The notes under the pieces were generated by a model, which saw only the letters and a program-made list of their open reading frames with translations, had not been told where the DNA came from and ran no database searches. This document shows, piece after piece, positions 8,876 through 17,145 of a stretch of DNA of 64,000 nt. The stretch comes from Ruminococcus sp. (GTDB lineage: Bacteria > Bacillota > Clostridia > Oscillospirales > Acutalibacteraceae): the NCBI GenBank assembly GCA_017404145.1, contig JAFRCW010000024.1, positions 20,774 to 84,773 of the forward strand, written 5' to 3'. How positions within the stretch are numbered: the stretch's first letter is position 1; every line of letters starts with the position of its first letter. Position numbers and translations under genes: made by a program.

Positions 8876-9221
8876 AAGGCTCCCTTTGGTAAAGGGAGCT
8901 GTCAGCAATAGCTGACTGAGGGATTGTACAAATGGAGCAAAGCGACCAACCAAATAACATAAAGATTCTCGCTGACGCTCGGTCTCGTCGTCGTTCGCTG
9001 TGCTCGCTGAGAGCGGTCAGGTATGACCACTCTTGTACTCGCGTCGCAACTCCTCCTCTCCCCACCGCGCAGGGGCGCGTCGGGGACCCCATCGTTGCAA
9101 TCCCTCCGAGTCGGAACAAGTTCCGACCCACCTCTCCTCAGGCGGAGACAGCATACCCTTTTGTCCGCTGCGCGGACATTTCCCCTGACAGGGGAATCTC
9201 CTTTACCAAAGGGAGGCTCTT
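8876..9221. mobile_element. MITE-like repeat (346 bp) in the cysK leader
   Basis: The left end AGGCTCCCTTTGGTAAAGGG is matched by an inverted right end (CCTTTACCAAAGGGAGGCT, about 9201-9218). The interior includes GCTGTCAGC/GCTGAC hairpins. No protein is encoded. The terminal sequence is of a type often seen dispersed in gut Clostridia genomes. It lies between the operon promoter and cysK, so it is transcribed as part of the 5' leader. Confidence 0.75.
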
Positions 9222-9229
9222 TTAACCAT

Positions 9230-9277
9230 TTGCCTATCGGTTAAGTAGGTTATATCACCAAAATTTGCTTTTGTCAA
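9230..9277 (-). promoter_or_regulatory. cysK operon promoter with Rrf2/CymR-like operator
   Basis: On the minus strand the -35 TTGACA (9272-9277) and -10 TATAAC (9249-9254) are 17 nt apart. A 22-bp imperfect palindrome (minus strand AACCTACTTAACCGATAGGC..., 9230-9251) overlaps the -10 and start point. Seventeen of 22 positions match the operator of the divergent operon at 9340-9361. Shape and sequence (CCTA-N9-TAGG) resemble operators of Rrf2-family sulfur regulators such as CymR, so repression when cysteine is plentiful is inferred. Confidence 0.75.
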
Positions 9278-9303
9278 GGGTGTTTTTTCTATTTTTCAGC
9301 CGA

Positions 9304-9361
9304 TTGACAAACAATGACGGGGTATAGTATGATTATTACAACCTATTCAATCGGTAGGTAA
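9304..9361 (+). promoter_or_regulatory. gshA operon promoter with Rrf2/CymR-like operator
   Basis: The -35 TTGACA (9304-9309) and -10 TATGAT (9328-9333) are 18 nt apart. Just downstream, 9340-9361 holds the 22-bp palindrome AACCTATTCAATCGGTAGGT..., the same motif as at the cysK promoter in the same orientation relative to transcription. A bound repressor would block the start region. Confidence 0.75.
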
Positions 9362-9381
9362 TTCATGCCACGAGGTACTAA

Positions 9382-10644
9382 ATGAGCTGGGATTTTTCAA
9401 ACGCCGCACTGCAACAGAATATCGCTCTCGCGGAATTCGGCGCGGAGAAGGAATCCCTGCGGGTCACGCCCGATGGCTTTCTTGCACAGACGAAGCACCC
9501 CTTTACGGAGGAGTACATCGACCGCGACTTCTGTGAGAATCAGGTGGAGATGATCACCGGCGTCCATGATAACGTCGATTCGCTCATTGACGAACTGGAG
9601 GAGATACACCGCACGGTGAACGCGAAACTGCGTGAGATGAACGAGCTGCTGTGGCCGTTCTCGAACCCTCCGATCGTCCGCTCGGCTGACGATATCCCGA
9701 TCGCGCTCTTTGAGGGTGAGCAGAGAGAACGCACAGAGTACCGCCGCTACCTCGCCGAAAAATACGGCAAGGCGAAGATGCTGTTCTCCGGCATCCACCT
9801 GAACTATTCATTCAGCGCCGAATTGCTGCAGGCGGCGTTCGCTCAGTCCGGAGAATCCGACTTTGACAGCTTCAAGGATCGCGCCTATCTGGAGCTGATC
9901 CGAAAGCTGTTGCAATACAACTGGCTGATCGTGTATCTCACCGCCGCAAGTCCGATCGTGGACAGCAGCTTCGCCCGTCTGCACGGCATTGACAGAAAGG
10001 ATCGCTACAGCTACGCGTCCGTGAGATGCAGCGAGGTCGGCTACTGGAACGACTTTCTCCCGCTGCTGGATTTCACCACGCTCGACAGCTACTGCGGCAG
10101 TATCCGGCAATATGTTGACAGGGGACGGCTGAGAAGCACCACCGAGCTGTACTATCCGCTGAGATTGAAGCCGCACGGCAAAAACTCACTCGACGCGCTC
10201 AGGGAAAACGGCGTGAATCATATCGAGCTGAGGTGTCTTGACGTCAACCCGCTGTCCGAGGTCGGACTTTTCAAAGAGGACGTCCGCTTTATCCATCTGC
10301 TGATCCTCTACCTGATGAGCCTGCCCGACCGACCGCTGAGCAAAAGCGATCAGCGCACCGCGATAGAGAACAGCAAAACGGCGGCGCTCTATGACGACGC
10401 GGAAAACGAGATCATCACGGACGGCAAAAGACTGCCGCTGAAGATCGCCGCCGAAGACGTATTATTTGACATCAAACGATTTACAGAACAAAACGCGCCC
10501 GTATTCCTGCCCGACCTCGAACATCAGCTGAAAAAAATCAGCGATAAACGATATGTCGAAACGGTGCGCGAACGCTTTACCGATTATATCTATGACGGCT
10601 TAGCGCTTGCTGAGTATTACTTGTCATTCCGAGGGAGCGACTAA
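9382..10644 (+). CDS. gshA: Glutamate-cysteine ligase (GshA type)
   Basis: The 420-aa product has motifs of bacterial gamma-glutamylcysteine synthetase (GAEKESLRV, ENQVEMITG, LFSGIHLNYSFS, HIELRCLDVNP). The enzyme joins glutamate and cysteine using ATP. There is no ATP-grasp glutathione synthetase extension as in GshF. Start ATG 9382 follows GAGGTACTAA. The final codons (LSFRGSD) and stop are supplied by an inserted repeat that begins at 10622, so the native C-terminus has been replaced. It is the first gene of a three-gene operon with an amidotransferase and a second ligase, under a sulfur-type operator. Confidence 0.9.
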   Translation: MSWDFSNAALQQNIALAEFGAEKESLRVTPDGFLAQTKHPFTEEYIDRDFCENQVEMITGVHDNVDSLIDELEEIHRTVNAKLREMNELLWPFSNPPIVRSADDIPIALFEGEQRERTEYRRYLAEKYGKAKMLFSGIHLNYSFSAELLQAAFAQSGESDFDSFKDRAYLELIRKLLQYNWLIVYLTAASPIVDSSFARLHGIDRKDRYSYASVRCSEVGYWNDFLPLLDFTTLDSYCGSIRQYVDRGRLRSTTELYYPLRLKPHGKNSLDALRENGVNHIELRCLDVNPLSEVGLFKEDVRFIHLLILYLMSLPDRPLSKSDQRTAIENSKTAALYDDAENEIITDGKRLPLKIAAEDVLFDIKRFTEQNAPVFLPDLEHQLKKISDKRYVETVRERFTDYIYDGLALAEYYLSFRGSD

Positions 10645-10758
10645 GCGACCGTGGGAATCCCACAAAGAGGCGCACCGCCTTTTCTGTTGTTGCAAACGGT
10701 ATTTACGACAAGGGGATTGCCACAGCCCCGACACGCGTGTCAGGGCTTCGCAATGACA
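10622..10758. mobile_element. Interspersed repeat family D, complete copy
   Basis: The ends TGTCATTCCGAGG and CGCAATGACA are inverted, and inner arms (CCGTGGGAATCCC and GGGATTGCCAC) pair as well, giving a long hairpin. A related copy lies at 27222-27429 and a partial one at 6013-6053. The left end overlaps and terminates the gshA reading frame. Confidence 0.7.
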
Positions 10759-10781
10759 CTGTGAATATTTTGAGGATAACC

Positions 10782-11555
10782 ATGTGCATGTTATTTGGGC
10801 TGAGCGCCCGTGAAAAGACCGTAACAAATGAATATCTGCGCGCCTTCTACAGCCACTCGAACGAGCATCCCCACGGATGGGGGCTGGCGGTCATCGGCCG
10901 CGACAACGCCGCGATCGAGAAAGAGAGCGTCGAAGCGTCAAAGAGCAACTACCTCAAAGAACGCCTCAGCGAACCGATCGAATCCCGGCTACTGCTCGCC
11001 CATATCCGCTACGCGACCGTCGGCAACGTCGAGTACAGGAACTGCCATCCCTTCACCGGAAAAGACAGCCTCGGCCGCCGCTGGACACAGGTGCATAACG
11101 GCACCATCTTCGACTATCCCGCGCTGCTCAAGTATTTCAAAGTGCAGAACGGCGATACCGACTCCGAACGCATCTTTCTCTACCTGCTCGATAAACTGGG
11201 CGACGCTCAGGAGCAAAAGGGCGGCGAGCTGAGCTTTGACGAGCGTTTTGACCTGTTCGATCAGATCATCTCGGATATGGCGAAGGGCAACAAGCTCAAC
11301 CTTTTGCTGACGGACGGCAGGGATCTGTATGTCCACACCAACTGCAAAGATACCTTATATTATCTCGAAAAAGACGGCTGTGTGATCTTCGCCACCGTCC
11401 CGCTGACGGACGAAAAATGGCAGCCCGTGCCGTTTACCACCCTGCTCGCCTACCGCGACGGAAAGCTCGTCAGAACCGGCACCGACCACGGCAACGAATA
11501 CATCGAAGATCCCGAACACCTGAAATTCCTGTATCAGATCTTCGCGGATCTGTAA
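10782..11555 (+). CDS. Class II glutamine amidotransferase-like Ntn hydrolase (YafJ/EgtC-like)
   Basis: The 257-aa protein starts MCMLFGLSAREK. The Cys at position 2 would become the N-terminal nucleophile after Met removal, as in class II amidotransferases. The motifs HGWGLAVIG, LLAHIRYATVG and QVHNGTIFDY are of the YafJ/EgtC type. No synthase domain is attached, so it is a stand-alone amidohydrolase. I chose ATG 10782 because the nucleophile must be residue 2; the upstream ATG lies in a repeat. Between two gamma-glutamyl ligases it may remove a gamma-glutamyl group, as EgtC does in ergothioneine synthesis. That is inference: no egtB or egtD is visible. Confidence 0.85.
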   Translation: MCMLFGLSAREKTVTNEYLRAFYSHSNEHPHGWGLAVIGRDNAAIEKESVEASKSNYLKERLSEPIESRLLLAHIRYATVGNVEYRNCHPFTGKDSLGRRWTQVHNGTIFDYPALLKYFKVQNGDTDSERIFLYLLDKLGDAQEQKGGELSFDERFDLFDQIISDMAKGNKLNLLLTDGRDLYVHTNCKDTLYYLEKDGCVIFATVPLTDEKWQPVPFTTLLAYRDGKLVRTGTDHGNEYIEDPEHLKFLYQIFADL

Positions 11556-11564
11556 GAGGTCGCT

Positions 11565-12947
11565 ATGACAAAAGAATTCATCCTACAAAAACTATATGAA
11601 AAATACATCTGTCCGACAGAGGGCAACACCGAGCGCTTCATCGGCGTCGAGATCGAAATGCCGATCGTCAACCTGAACCGTCAGGCGGTCGATTTCGCCG
11701 TGATCCATGAGCTGACCAAGCGATTCTGTGAGCGCTTCGGATTCACTGTTGCCGGTATCGACGACGAGGGGAACGCCTACTGCGCGGAGAAAAAAGAGAA
11801 CGGCGACATCCTCTCTTACGACTGCTCCTATAACAATCTGGAGCTGTCATTCGGCAGAGAACGCGATCTGAATATCATCCACGACAGGTTCCACGAATAC
11901 TACGCGTTCATTCAGGAATACTTTGAGCGGTACCGCTATACGCTGACCGGTATGGGTGTGAATCCCTACCGCAAATACAACCGCAATTTCCCTGCCCCGA
12001 ACGGCAGATACCGGATGCTGTATCATCACCTGCACAGCTACCGTAAGTACGAAGGGCTGATGAAGTTCCACCCGTTCCCGGAGTTCGGCACCTTCTCGTC
12101 CGCCTCACAGGTACAGTTGGACGTCAGCGCCGAAAGACTCGTGCAGACGCTCAACGTGATGAACCGCCTCGAACCGCTCAAAGCCCTGCTGCTGTGCAAC
12201 TCCGTCATGCCGGATTATGACAAAGACCTGCTGTGCTGTCGGGACGTCTTTTGGGAGAAAAGCACCCACGGCATCAACCCGAAGAACATCGGGATGTATG
12301 ATACGGAGCTCGACACGCTCGATGATGTGCTGGATTATATCGCCGGTACCTCCATCTACTGTGTGGAACGCGGCAATAAGTATATCAACTTCACACCGGT
12401 GAACATCGTGGAATACCTGCAGTCGGATTCCGTGACCGGTGAATACTATGATAACGGCGTCTATCGTCAGATCACCTTCGAGCCTGATATCGGGGATCTC
12501 AAAACGCTCAGGACGTTCAAGTTCGAAGATCTGACCTTCCGCGGCACGATTGAGTACCGTTCCTCCTGCACCCAGCCGATCTCTTCCTCAATGGCGCTGC
12601 CGGCGCTCCAGATCGGACTGCTCGAAAAGCTCGATGAGCTGGATGGATTACTGCGAAACGACAACGTCGTCTATCGGCACGGATACTCACCGAAACAGCT
12701 CAGAGAAAAGTTGATCCGCAGACCGCTGCCCGATTTCATCGACAAGGATCGCCTGTATGATCTGCTCAAAAAGATCATTGATCTGGCGGCTGACGGACTG
12801 AGATCGCGCGGACTCGGTGAGGAAAGATTCTTAGCGCCCCTCTATGACCGCATCGCCCGCCGCGAAACACCCGCAGAAACGATGCTGAACGCCCTCGATA
12901 ACGGCACATCCCTGGAAGATATTATCCAACAATTTGCGAAGGTATAA
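11565..12947 (+). CDS. Glutamate-cysteine ligase-like carboxylate-amine ligase
   Basis: The 460-aa protein has an early GVEIEMPIVN motif, the metal-binding ExE pattern of the glutamine-synthetase/GCS superfamily, followed by SYNNLELSFG and TGMGVNPYRKY segments and a late TIEYRSSC. It resembles clostridial and GCS2-type glutamylcysteine synthetases rather than the GshA at 9382. The expected reaction is ATP-dependent gamma-glutamyl transfer to an amine or cysteine; the true substrate is unknown. It starts 9 nt after the amidotransferase stop with AGAGGT and ends just before a strong terminator, so it closes the operon. Confidence 0.8.
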   Translation: MTKEFILQKLYEKYICPTEGNTERFIGVEIEMPIVNLNRQAVDFAVIHELTKRFCERFGFTVAGIDDEGNAYCAEKKENGDILSYDCSYNNLELSFGRERDLNIIHDRFHEYYAFIQEYFERYRYTLTGMGVNPYRKYNRNFPAPNGRYRMLYHHLHSYRKYEGLMKFHPFPEFGTFSSASQVQLDVSAERLVQTLNVMNRLEPLKALLLCNSVMPDYDKDLLCCRDVFWEKSTHGINPKNIGMYDTELDTLDDVLDYIAGTSIYCVERGNKYINFTPVNIVEYLQSDSVTGEYYDNGVYRQITFEPDIGDLKTLRTFKFEDLTFRGTIEYRSSCTQPISSSMALPALQIGLLEKLDELDGLLRNDNVVYRHGYSPKQLREKLIRRPLPDFIDKDRLYDLLKKIIDLAADGLRSRGLGEERFLAPLYDRIARRETPAETMLNALDNGTSLEDIIQQFAKV

Positions 12948-12953
12948 ATATAT

Positions 12954-12991
12954 AGCCTCTGTAAGGAAACGAATCCCTACAGAGGCTTTTT
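12954..12991 (+). terminator. Terminator of the gshA operon
   Basis: AGCCTCTGTA (12954-12963) pairs perfectly with TACAGAGGCT (12978-12987), followed by five T. It lies 6 bp after the stop codon. Confidence 0.9.
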
Positions 12992-13006
12992 GTTATGTGA
13001 CAATAT

Positions 13007-13249
13007 TCAACCGATGAAGAACTGTGACCAGTACAGTACGCCGCTACTTTCATAACAGCCTACGCCTTTTCGGAAAAGTTGAGCTATCGGGTGATGCGCC
13101 AAATCCGGTACGCGACCTAATAGAGCATTACTCGATGGGGTAATGTTTAATCTAATGTCATTTTCTACAAGAAAACCAATCACATCTTCATCTTGAACAG
13201 CATAGATAGGATCAAAATGGTACACCTTATCAAAATCATATTTTGGCAT
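13007..13249 (-). pseudogene. Adenosine deaminase-like fragment
   Basis: The 80-aa frame contains LNITPSSNALLGRVPDLAHHPIAQLFRKGV, close to the 'CPTSN..TG.V...HP...L...G' block of adenosine deaminase and AMP deaminase enzymes. The metal-binding N-terminal half and the downstream TDD motif are missing, and the sequence diverges to an early stop. It begins at ATG 13249, overlapping the nitrilase stop by 14 nt. It reads as the remains of a once co-transcribed deaminase; activity is very unlikely. Confidence 0.65.
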
Positions 13250-14066
13250 GATCGTCCTCCCTTTTGTTTTGCGTGACTGTAGTTGGGCAGAATTCTTCGA
13301 TCCACGGTCTGGTGCTGCGGACTTTTTGAACCCCTCTCAAATCTACATCTAAAGTGATAAGCTGTTCTTTGTAATCAGCCATAAACACTTTCTCTCCGTC
13401 AGGAGACGCAAGCATAGATCGCCCGCAAAAAATCAGATCGCCTTCTTTTCCGACGCGGTTGCACATAGCAGTATAGACAAGATTCTGGTATGCCTGTACT
13501 CTTACTTCCCATTCAAATAATTCTTGGTTCTCCGTTGTCAGATTCGCCGTTGGGATAATGATTAACTGAGCGCCCTGAGCGGCGCACGTCCGAATACTCT
13601 CGGGAATATGCCGATCAAAACAGATGACAATACCAATCTTTCCAAAGGGTGTGTCATATACCTTGAAACCGTCGTCGGAAGGCGTGTAATAATCCTTCTC
13701 ATAGAAATGCTCCGCCTGATAGATATGTACCATCTTGGAAATGTCGACAATCTCTCCCTTGTCGTTTATCATCAGCGATGCGTCATATTTCTTTGAGTCG
13801 AGGGATAAATAGACATTCGGTGACGCCCACAACCGAAGTTCTTTACATACTTGCCGGAGTTTGTTGATTTCCTCTGATTGCAAAGTCAGAAGGTATTCGT
13901 CCGCGTTGGCATTATGATATTTTGGGAAGAATGGTGAAAGCTGTAGCTCGGGAAAGATAATCATATCTGCTCCGCTTTTTGCGACCATTCTCATATCATC
14001 AACAGATTTTTCCAGATTCTCAGACAGCGAACGGCTCATGCTGCCTTGTGCCATTGCAAGTCTCAT
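13236..14066 (-). CDS. Carbon-nitrogen hydrolase (nitrilase superfamily)
   Basis: The 276-aa enzyme has the nitrilase triad: Glu in FPELQLSP (about residue 40), Lys in KMVHIYQAEHF (about 111) and Cys in GIVICFDRHIPE (about 149). Family members hydrolyse amides or carbamoyl groups, for example N-carbamoylputrescine or ureidopropionate; the substrate is not evident. I prefer ATG 14066, 8 nt after AAAGGA, over the ATG two codons upstream. It overlaps the preceding small gene closely and is followed by the deaminase remnant, suggesting an old nucleobase/amine salvage operon. Confidence 0.85.
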   Translation of the reverse strand: MRLAMAQGSMSRSLSENLEKSVDDMRMVAKSGADMIIFPELQLSPFFPKYHNANADEYLLTLQSEEINKLRQVCKELRLWASPNVYLSLDSKKYDASLMINDKGEIVDISKMVHIYQAEHFYEKDYYTPSDDGFKVYDTPFGKIGIVICFDRHIPESIRTCAAQGAQLIIIPTANLTTENQELFEWEVRVQAYQNLVYTAMCNRVGKEGDLIFCGRSMLASPDGEKVFMADYKEQLITLDVDLRGVQKVRSTRPWIEEFCPTTVTQNKREDDHAKI

Positions 14067-14068
14067 AA

Positions 14069-14302
14069 TCATAATCCTTTCGGTAGGATCAAAACGCCGG
14101 TTCTGTCGTTGGAGATCGTAGCGCTGAGTTTTTTGCTGTCAAAATAATTAAGCAGATAGGCGCTATAGCGGGAGTCAAAAGGCTGCCCATCTGAAGAAAG
14201 ATACTGCGATGTGCAGTGATCGTGCAGATGCAGCGTCACGCCGAAGCGCTCCCGGCTTTCATCCCTCAGATCGATGTATTCTTGTATCGACAGTGCTTTC
14301 AT
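14069..14302 (-). CDS. Small conserved protein with HLHDHC motif (77 aa)
   Basis: It starts MKALSIQEYIDLRDESRE with GAGG upstream of ATG 14302. Its centre carries HLHDHCTSQYLS, a possible metal-binding His/Cys motif like that of the small 'RDAC' type clostridial proteins. No catalytic domain is recognised. It sits between ridA and the nitrilase gene with almost no spacing, so it belongs to the same operon. Function unknown. Confidence 0.7.
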   Translation of the reverse strand: MKALSIQEYIDLRDESRERFGVTLHLHDHCTSQYLSSDGQPFDSRYSAYLLNYFDSKKLSATISNDRTGVLILPKGL

Positions 14303-14306
14303 AACC

Positions 14307-14687
14307 TCATCTCTTTTCCACTTCGGCGATGACCTCGATCTCCGCGAGCGCACCCTTAGGCAGATTCGATACCTCTACGCAGCTGCGCGCGGGCTTCGAG
14401 GTAAAATACTTGCCGTAGGTCTCGTTGAAGGCGCCGAAGTCCCTGATATCCTTCAGATAGCAGGTGGTTTTTATCACTTTGTCAAGGCTGCTGCCCGCCT
14501 CAGTTAATACCGCTGACAGATTTTTGATGATTTGATCGGTCTGACCTATTATCGTATAGGTTTCTATCCTGCCTGTTGCAGGATCAATGGGAATCTGGCC
14601 GGAGGTGTAGATCAAACCGCCGAGGACAACTGCCTGAGAGTAAGGACCAATTGCAGCGGGAGCATTTTTTGTTTCGATTATTTTCAT
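14307..14687 (-). CDS. ridA: RidA family enamine/imine deaminase, second copy
   Basis: The 126-aa product is a close paralog of the protein at 7464-7841 (shared APAAIGPYSQAV, TSGQIPIDP, ARSCVEVSNLPKGAL). The catalytic arginine and loop are intact. ATG 14687 follows AAGGGA. It lies after metI in the minus-strand operon. It probably detoxifies aminoacrylate from sulfur amino acid metabolism; two copies near sulfur genes suggest a duplicated module. Confidence 0.92.
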   Translation of the reverse strand: MKIIETKNAPAAIGPYSQAVVLGGLIYTSGQIPIDPATGRIETYTIIGQTDQIIKNLSAVLTEAGSSLDKVIKTTCYLKDIRDFGAFNETYGKYFTSKPARSCVEVSNLPKGALAEIEVIAEVEKR

Positions 14688-14699
14688 CTCAAATCCCTT

Positions 14700-15404
14700 T
14701 CATTTTTTCATTAATCGTTTATCCGAGACCACCGATAGCTTTGTGCCGATTGACTGGAACAGCTGTACGAGCAGGATCAGCAGGATAACGGTAATGATCA
14801 TCACGAGGTATTTGTAACGGTAGTAGCCGTAGTTGATGGCGAGCTTGCCCAGACCTCCGCCGCCGATCGCGCCGCTCATGGCGGTATAGCCGAGGATGGT
14901 GGTCAGGGCGATCGTGATGTTGGAGATCAGGCTCGGGACGCTCTCGGGGATCAGCACTTTGGTAATGATCTGGAAGGGCGACGCTCCGGTGCTCTGCGCC
15001 ATCTCGATGATGTTCGGGTTGACCTCGCGGACAGAACTCTCGACCAGACGCGCGATAAACGGAAACGCCGCGATCACAAGCGGTACGATGGAAGCCGCCG
15101 TGCCGAACGCCTTGCCGATAATCAGCCGCGTCAGTGGTGCCACCACAACGATCAGAATCAGGAACGGTACTGAACGGAGCAGGTTGATCAGGATATTCAG
15201 AAAATGCCTCAGCAGAGCGGGCAGAGGCACAATGCCGTCTTTATCGCCGACCGCGAGCAGTACTCCCAGCGGCAGACCGATCACAAGTGCGATCAGGGTG
15301 GAGATGAGCGTGACATATAGTGTTTCCCATATGGCAAGCGGTACTTCGGCTTTGACGATATCGACCGCGTCCAGCCATTCTTTTGATGCAAAAAATTCAG
15401 CCAT
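14700..15404 (-). CDS. metI: Methionine-type ABC transporter permease
   Basis: The 234-aa membrane protein has about five transmembrane segments and the coupling-helix EAA-type motif (EMAQSTGASPFQIITKVLIPES) plus GGGGLGKLAINYGY typical of MetI. It would import methionine or related amino acids with MetN and MetQ. ATG 15404 lies 7 nt after AGGAGGT, a better fit than the GTG two codons upstream. The partner metN is truncated and no metQ is visible, so the transporter is probably inactive unless it pairs with another ATPase. Confidence 0.9.
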   Translation of the reverse strand: MAEFFASKEWLDAVDIVKAEVPLAIWETLYVTLISTLIALVIGLPLGVLLAVGDKDGIVPLPALLRHFLNILINLLRSVPFLILIVVVAPLTRLIIGKAFGTAASIVPLVIAAFPFIARLVESSVREVNPNIIEMAQSTGASPFQIITKVLIPESVPSLISNITIALTTILGYTAMSGAIGGGGLGKLAINYGYYRYKYLVMIITVILLILLVQLFQSIGTKLSVVSDKRLMKK

Positions 15405-15406
15405 GC

Positions 15407-16136
15407 TCACACCTCCTCTACCGAGATGTCCTCGATATCCTTCAAAAATGCTATCGCTTGATTCTTGCTGTCTTCATCTGCGAAGGACAGTAGCATGTTA
15501 CCGTATGCCTTATCGCCGACAGCTTTGGTCGACGCGCCGAGGATGTTGGCTTCGATCCCCTTTTCCTTGGCGAGCTGAGCGATCAGGGGCGTTCCCGCCG
15601 CCTTTGCTCCGACGAATATCACGCGCAACCGGTAGGCGGCATTCTCGACGAGGATTTCCTGTTCGCCCTCGGGGAAGACAAGGCGCTTTGCCGCTTGACT
15701 CTTGGGATGGGTGAAGATGTCCACCACTCTTCCCTGTTCGGCGACCTTGCCGTGGTCGAGGATGGCAACGTTGTTGCAGACCTCTTCGATAACACTCATC
15801 TGGTGGGTGATGATGATGACGGTGATGCCGAGCTTCTCGTTAATCTCGCGGATCAGGCTGAGGATCGCGTGTGAGGTCTTTGGGTCGAGCGCAGAGGTCG
15901 CCTCGTCGCACAGCAGGACCTTCGGATCGGTCGCAAGCGCTCGCGCGATCGCGACACGCTGCTGCTGTCCGCCCGAGAGTTGGGCGGGATAGGCGTTTGC
16001 TTTATCAGGCAGTCCGACGGTCTCGAGCAGCTCCAGAGCGCGCTTTTTCGCGTCAGTCTTTTTCACGCCCTCCAGTTCCAGCGGGAACATGACGTTTTTC
16101 AGACAGCTCCTCTGCATCAGCAGATTGAAGCCCTGA
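15407..16136 (-). pseudogene. metN: Methionine ABC transporter ATPase, 5' truncated
   Basis: Homology starts abruptly at QGFNLLMQRSCLKNV, just after the Q-loop position. The Walker A motif and about the first 85 residues are absent. Signature LSGGQQQRVAIARAL, Walker B VLLCDEATSALD, the H-loop and the C-terminal NIL/ACT regulatory domain are intact. The break at about 16136 abuts unrelated sequence. The ATG inside the remnant (16117) lacks a good ribosome site. Without Walker A it cannot bind ATP productively. Confidence 0.85.
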
Positions 16137-16137
16137 A

Positions 16138-16836
16138 GTGTATTTATTTACAGACGATAAGAAATTAAAAGGCTTTGAATTCGCAATGAAAAGCGTACCT
16201 TGTACCAATAATCACCGTGATGAACAGATAATTAAGAGATGCGCAGGCTGCGCAAACCGGAACAGATCTATAAATAGATGTCTAAATATTAGATGTCAGT
16301 ACATCCAGGATAAAGCATATAAAACAATGAATTCTCCCAAAGACTGGTATAAAGCGTATTTGGAGAAGCTCACTTATGTACCGTTTAAAAATCGGCTTAA
16401 GAGATTGCTGAACGGAAATCGGATGCTTCCCAAATTCCTCAATAACTCACATCGAAGAGATTTTATGGATTCGTTGTCTTCATTAAAGGTAAAGAGACAA
16501 GAGTACGCAAAAATAGCGGCTCTGTATATTATTACGATGGACCCTATGTTGTGTAGGAAAGTGGTCATGACAAACACGAATTTTATTTCTTTGAAAGAAA
16601 AATTATCTTTTAAAGAAGAAACACTCCTTGATTTAGCAAATGAGTTTCTCCATTACGGAAAGAAAGTAAATCTGAAAAGACTGTCCAGTCAGAAGCTATT
16701 CTCAGAAGAAGAGTTTATACTATGTACAGTTGATACTTCCTACTTCCTGTCAACACGAACAATCACATATCTCTTTTACAAAGACAACAACAACACGGAC
16801 GAGGGCGGCATTGACCGCCCTTTTCTGTTACCGTAG
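16138..16836 (+). CDS. Hypothetical protein, possibly a fragment
   Basis: The frame begins at the metN breakpoint; ATG 16186 (MKSVPCTNNH) is the first Met, with no clear ribosome site. The product is basic, with CAGCANRNRSINRC near the start, which could bind a metal. I do not recognise the family. Base composition is clearly AT-richer than the flanking operons, which points to transferred DNA joined to metN. Its last codons run through a terminator hairpin, so the true end or frame may differ. Confidence 0.4.
   Translation: MYLFTDDKKLKGFEFAMKSVPCTNNHRDEQIIKRCAGCANRNRSINRCLNIRCQYIQDKAYKTMNSPKDWYKAYLEKLTYVPFKNRLKRLLNGNRMLPKFLNNSHRRDFMDSLSSLKVKRQEYAKIAALYIITMDPMLCRKVVMTNTNFISLKEKLSFKEETLLDLANEFLHYGKKVNLKRLSSQKLFSEEEFILCTVDTSYFLSTRTITYLFYKDNNNTDEGGIDRPFLLP
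16803..16824 (+). terminator. Terminator hairpin
   Basis: GGGCGG-CATTGA-CCGCCC followed by TTTT, at the end of the hypothetical gene that abuts truncated metN. Confidence 0.7.
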
Positions 16837-16919
16837 CGGTTTGCTGATTGACAGTATAAAGTTTGCAATCTGCGGATTTTTTTATTGTAATTCAGTTTTC
16901 TATATGCTATACTCAAATT

Positions 16920-17029
16920 GCGACACAACATAATAATGCTTTTACAGTACCATGTCTGTATTCATACCCTTTCGGTAAAAATACAGCCTCTATTAGGCGT
17001 GGTATTGTACTAAGCTAAAGTTGTGTCGC
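16920..17029. repeat. Inverted-repeat element (110 bp)
   Basis: GCGACACAAC at 16920-16929 is inverted at 17020-17029, with further inner pairing (AGTACCATG against CGTGGTATTGTACT). It is probably a small non-autonomous repeat between the hypothetical gene and the carB terminator. Confidence 0.55.
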
Positions 17030-17077
17030 AGCAAAGGGCGATGTCCTTAGCGGAAAAAATAAAAACTGAATAGGATA

Positions 17078-17109
17078 CAAAAAGCTGTCTTGAATTCAAG
17101 GCAGCTTTT
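17078..17109 (-). terminator. Terminator of the purF-carAB operon
   Basis: AAAAGCTG.CTTGAATTCAAG.CAGCTTTT forms a long stem centred on GAATTC, with TTTTTG following on the minus strand. It lies 37 bp past the carB stop. Confidence 0.85.
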
Positions 17110-17145
17110 AGTATATCAGATTATCACATTTTTGTTTTGCTATAC

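Noticed and set aside
16085..16140. SAM riboswitch or T-box upstream of metN
   Set aside because: The 5' end of metN is deleted; the sequence joined there shows no riboswitch core.
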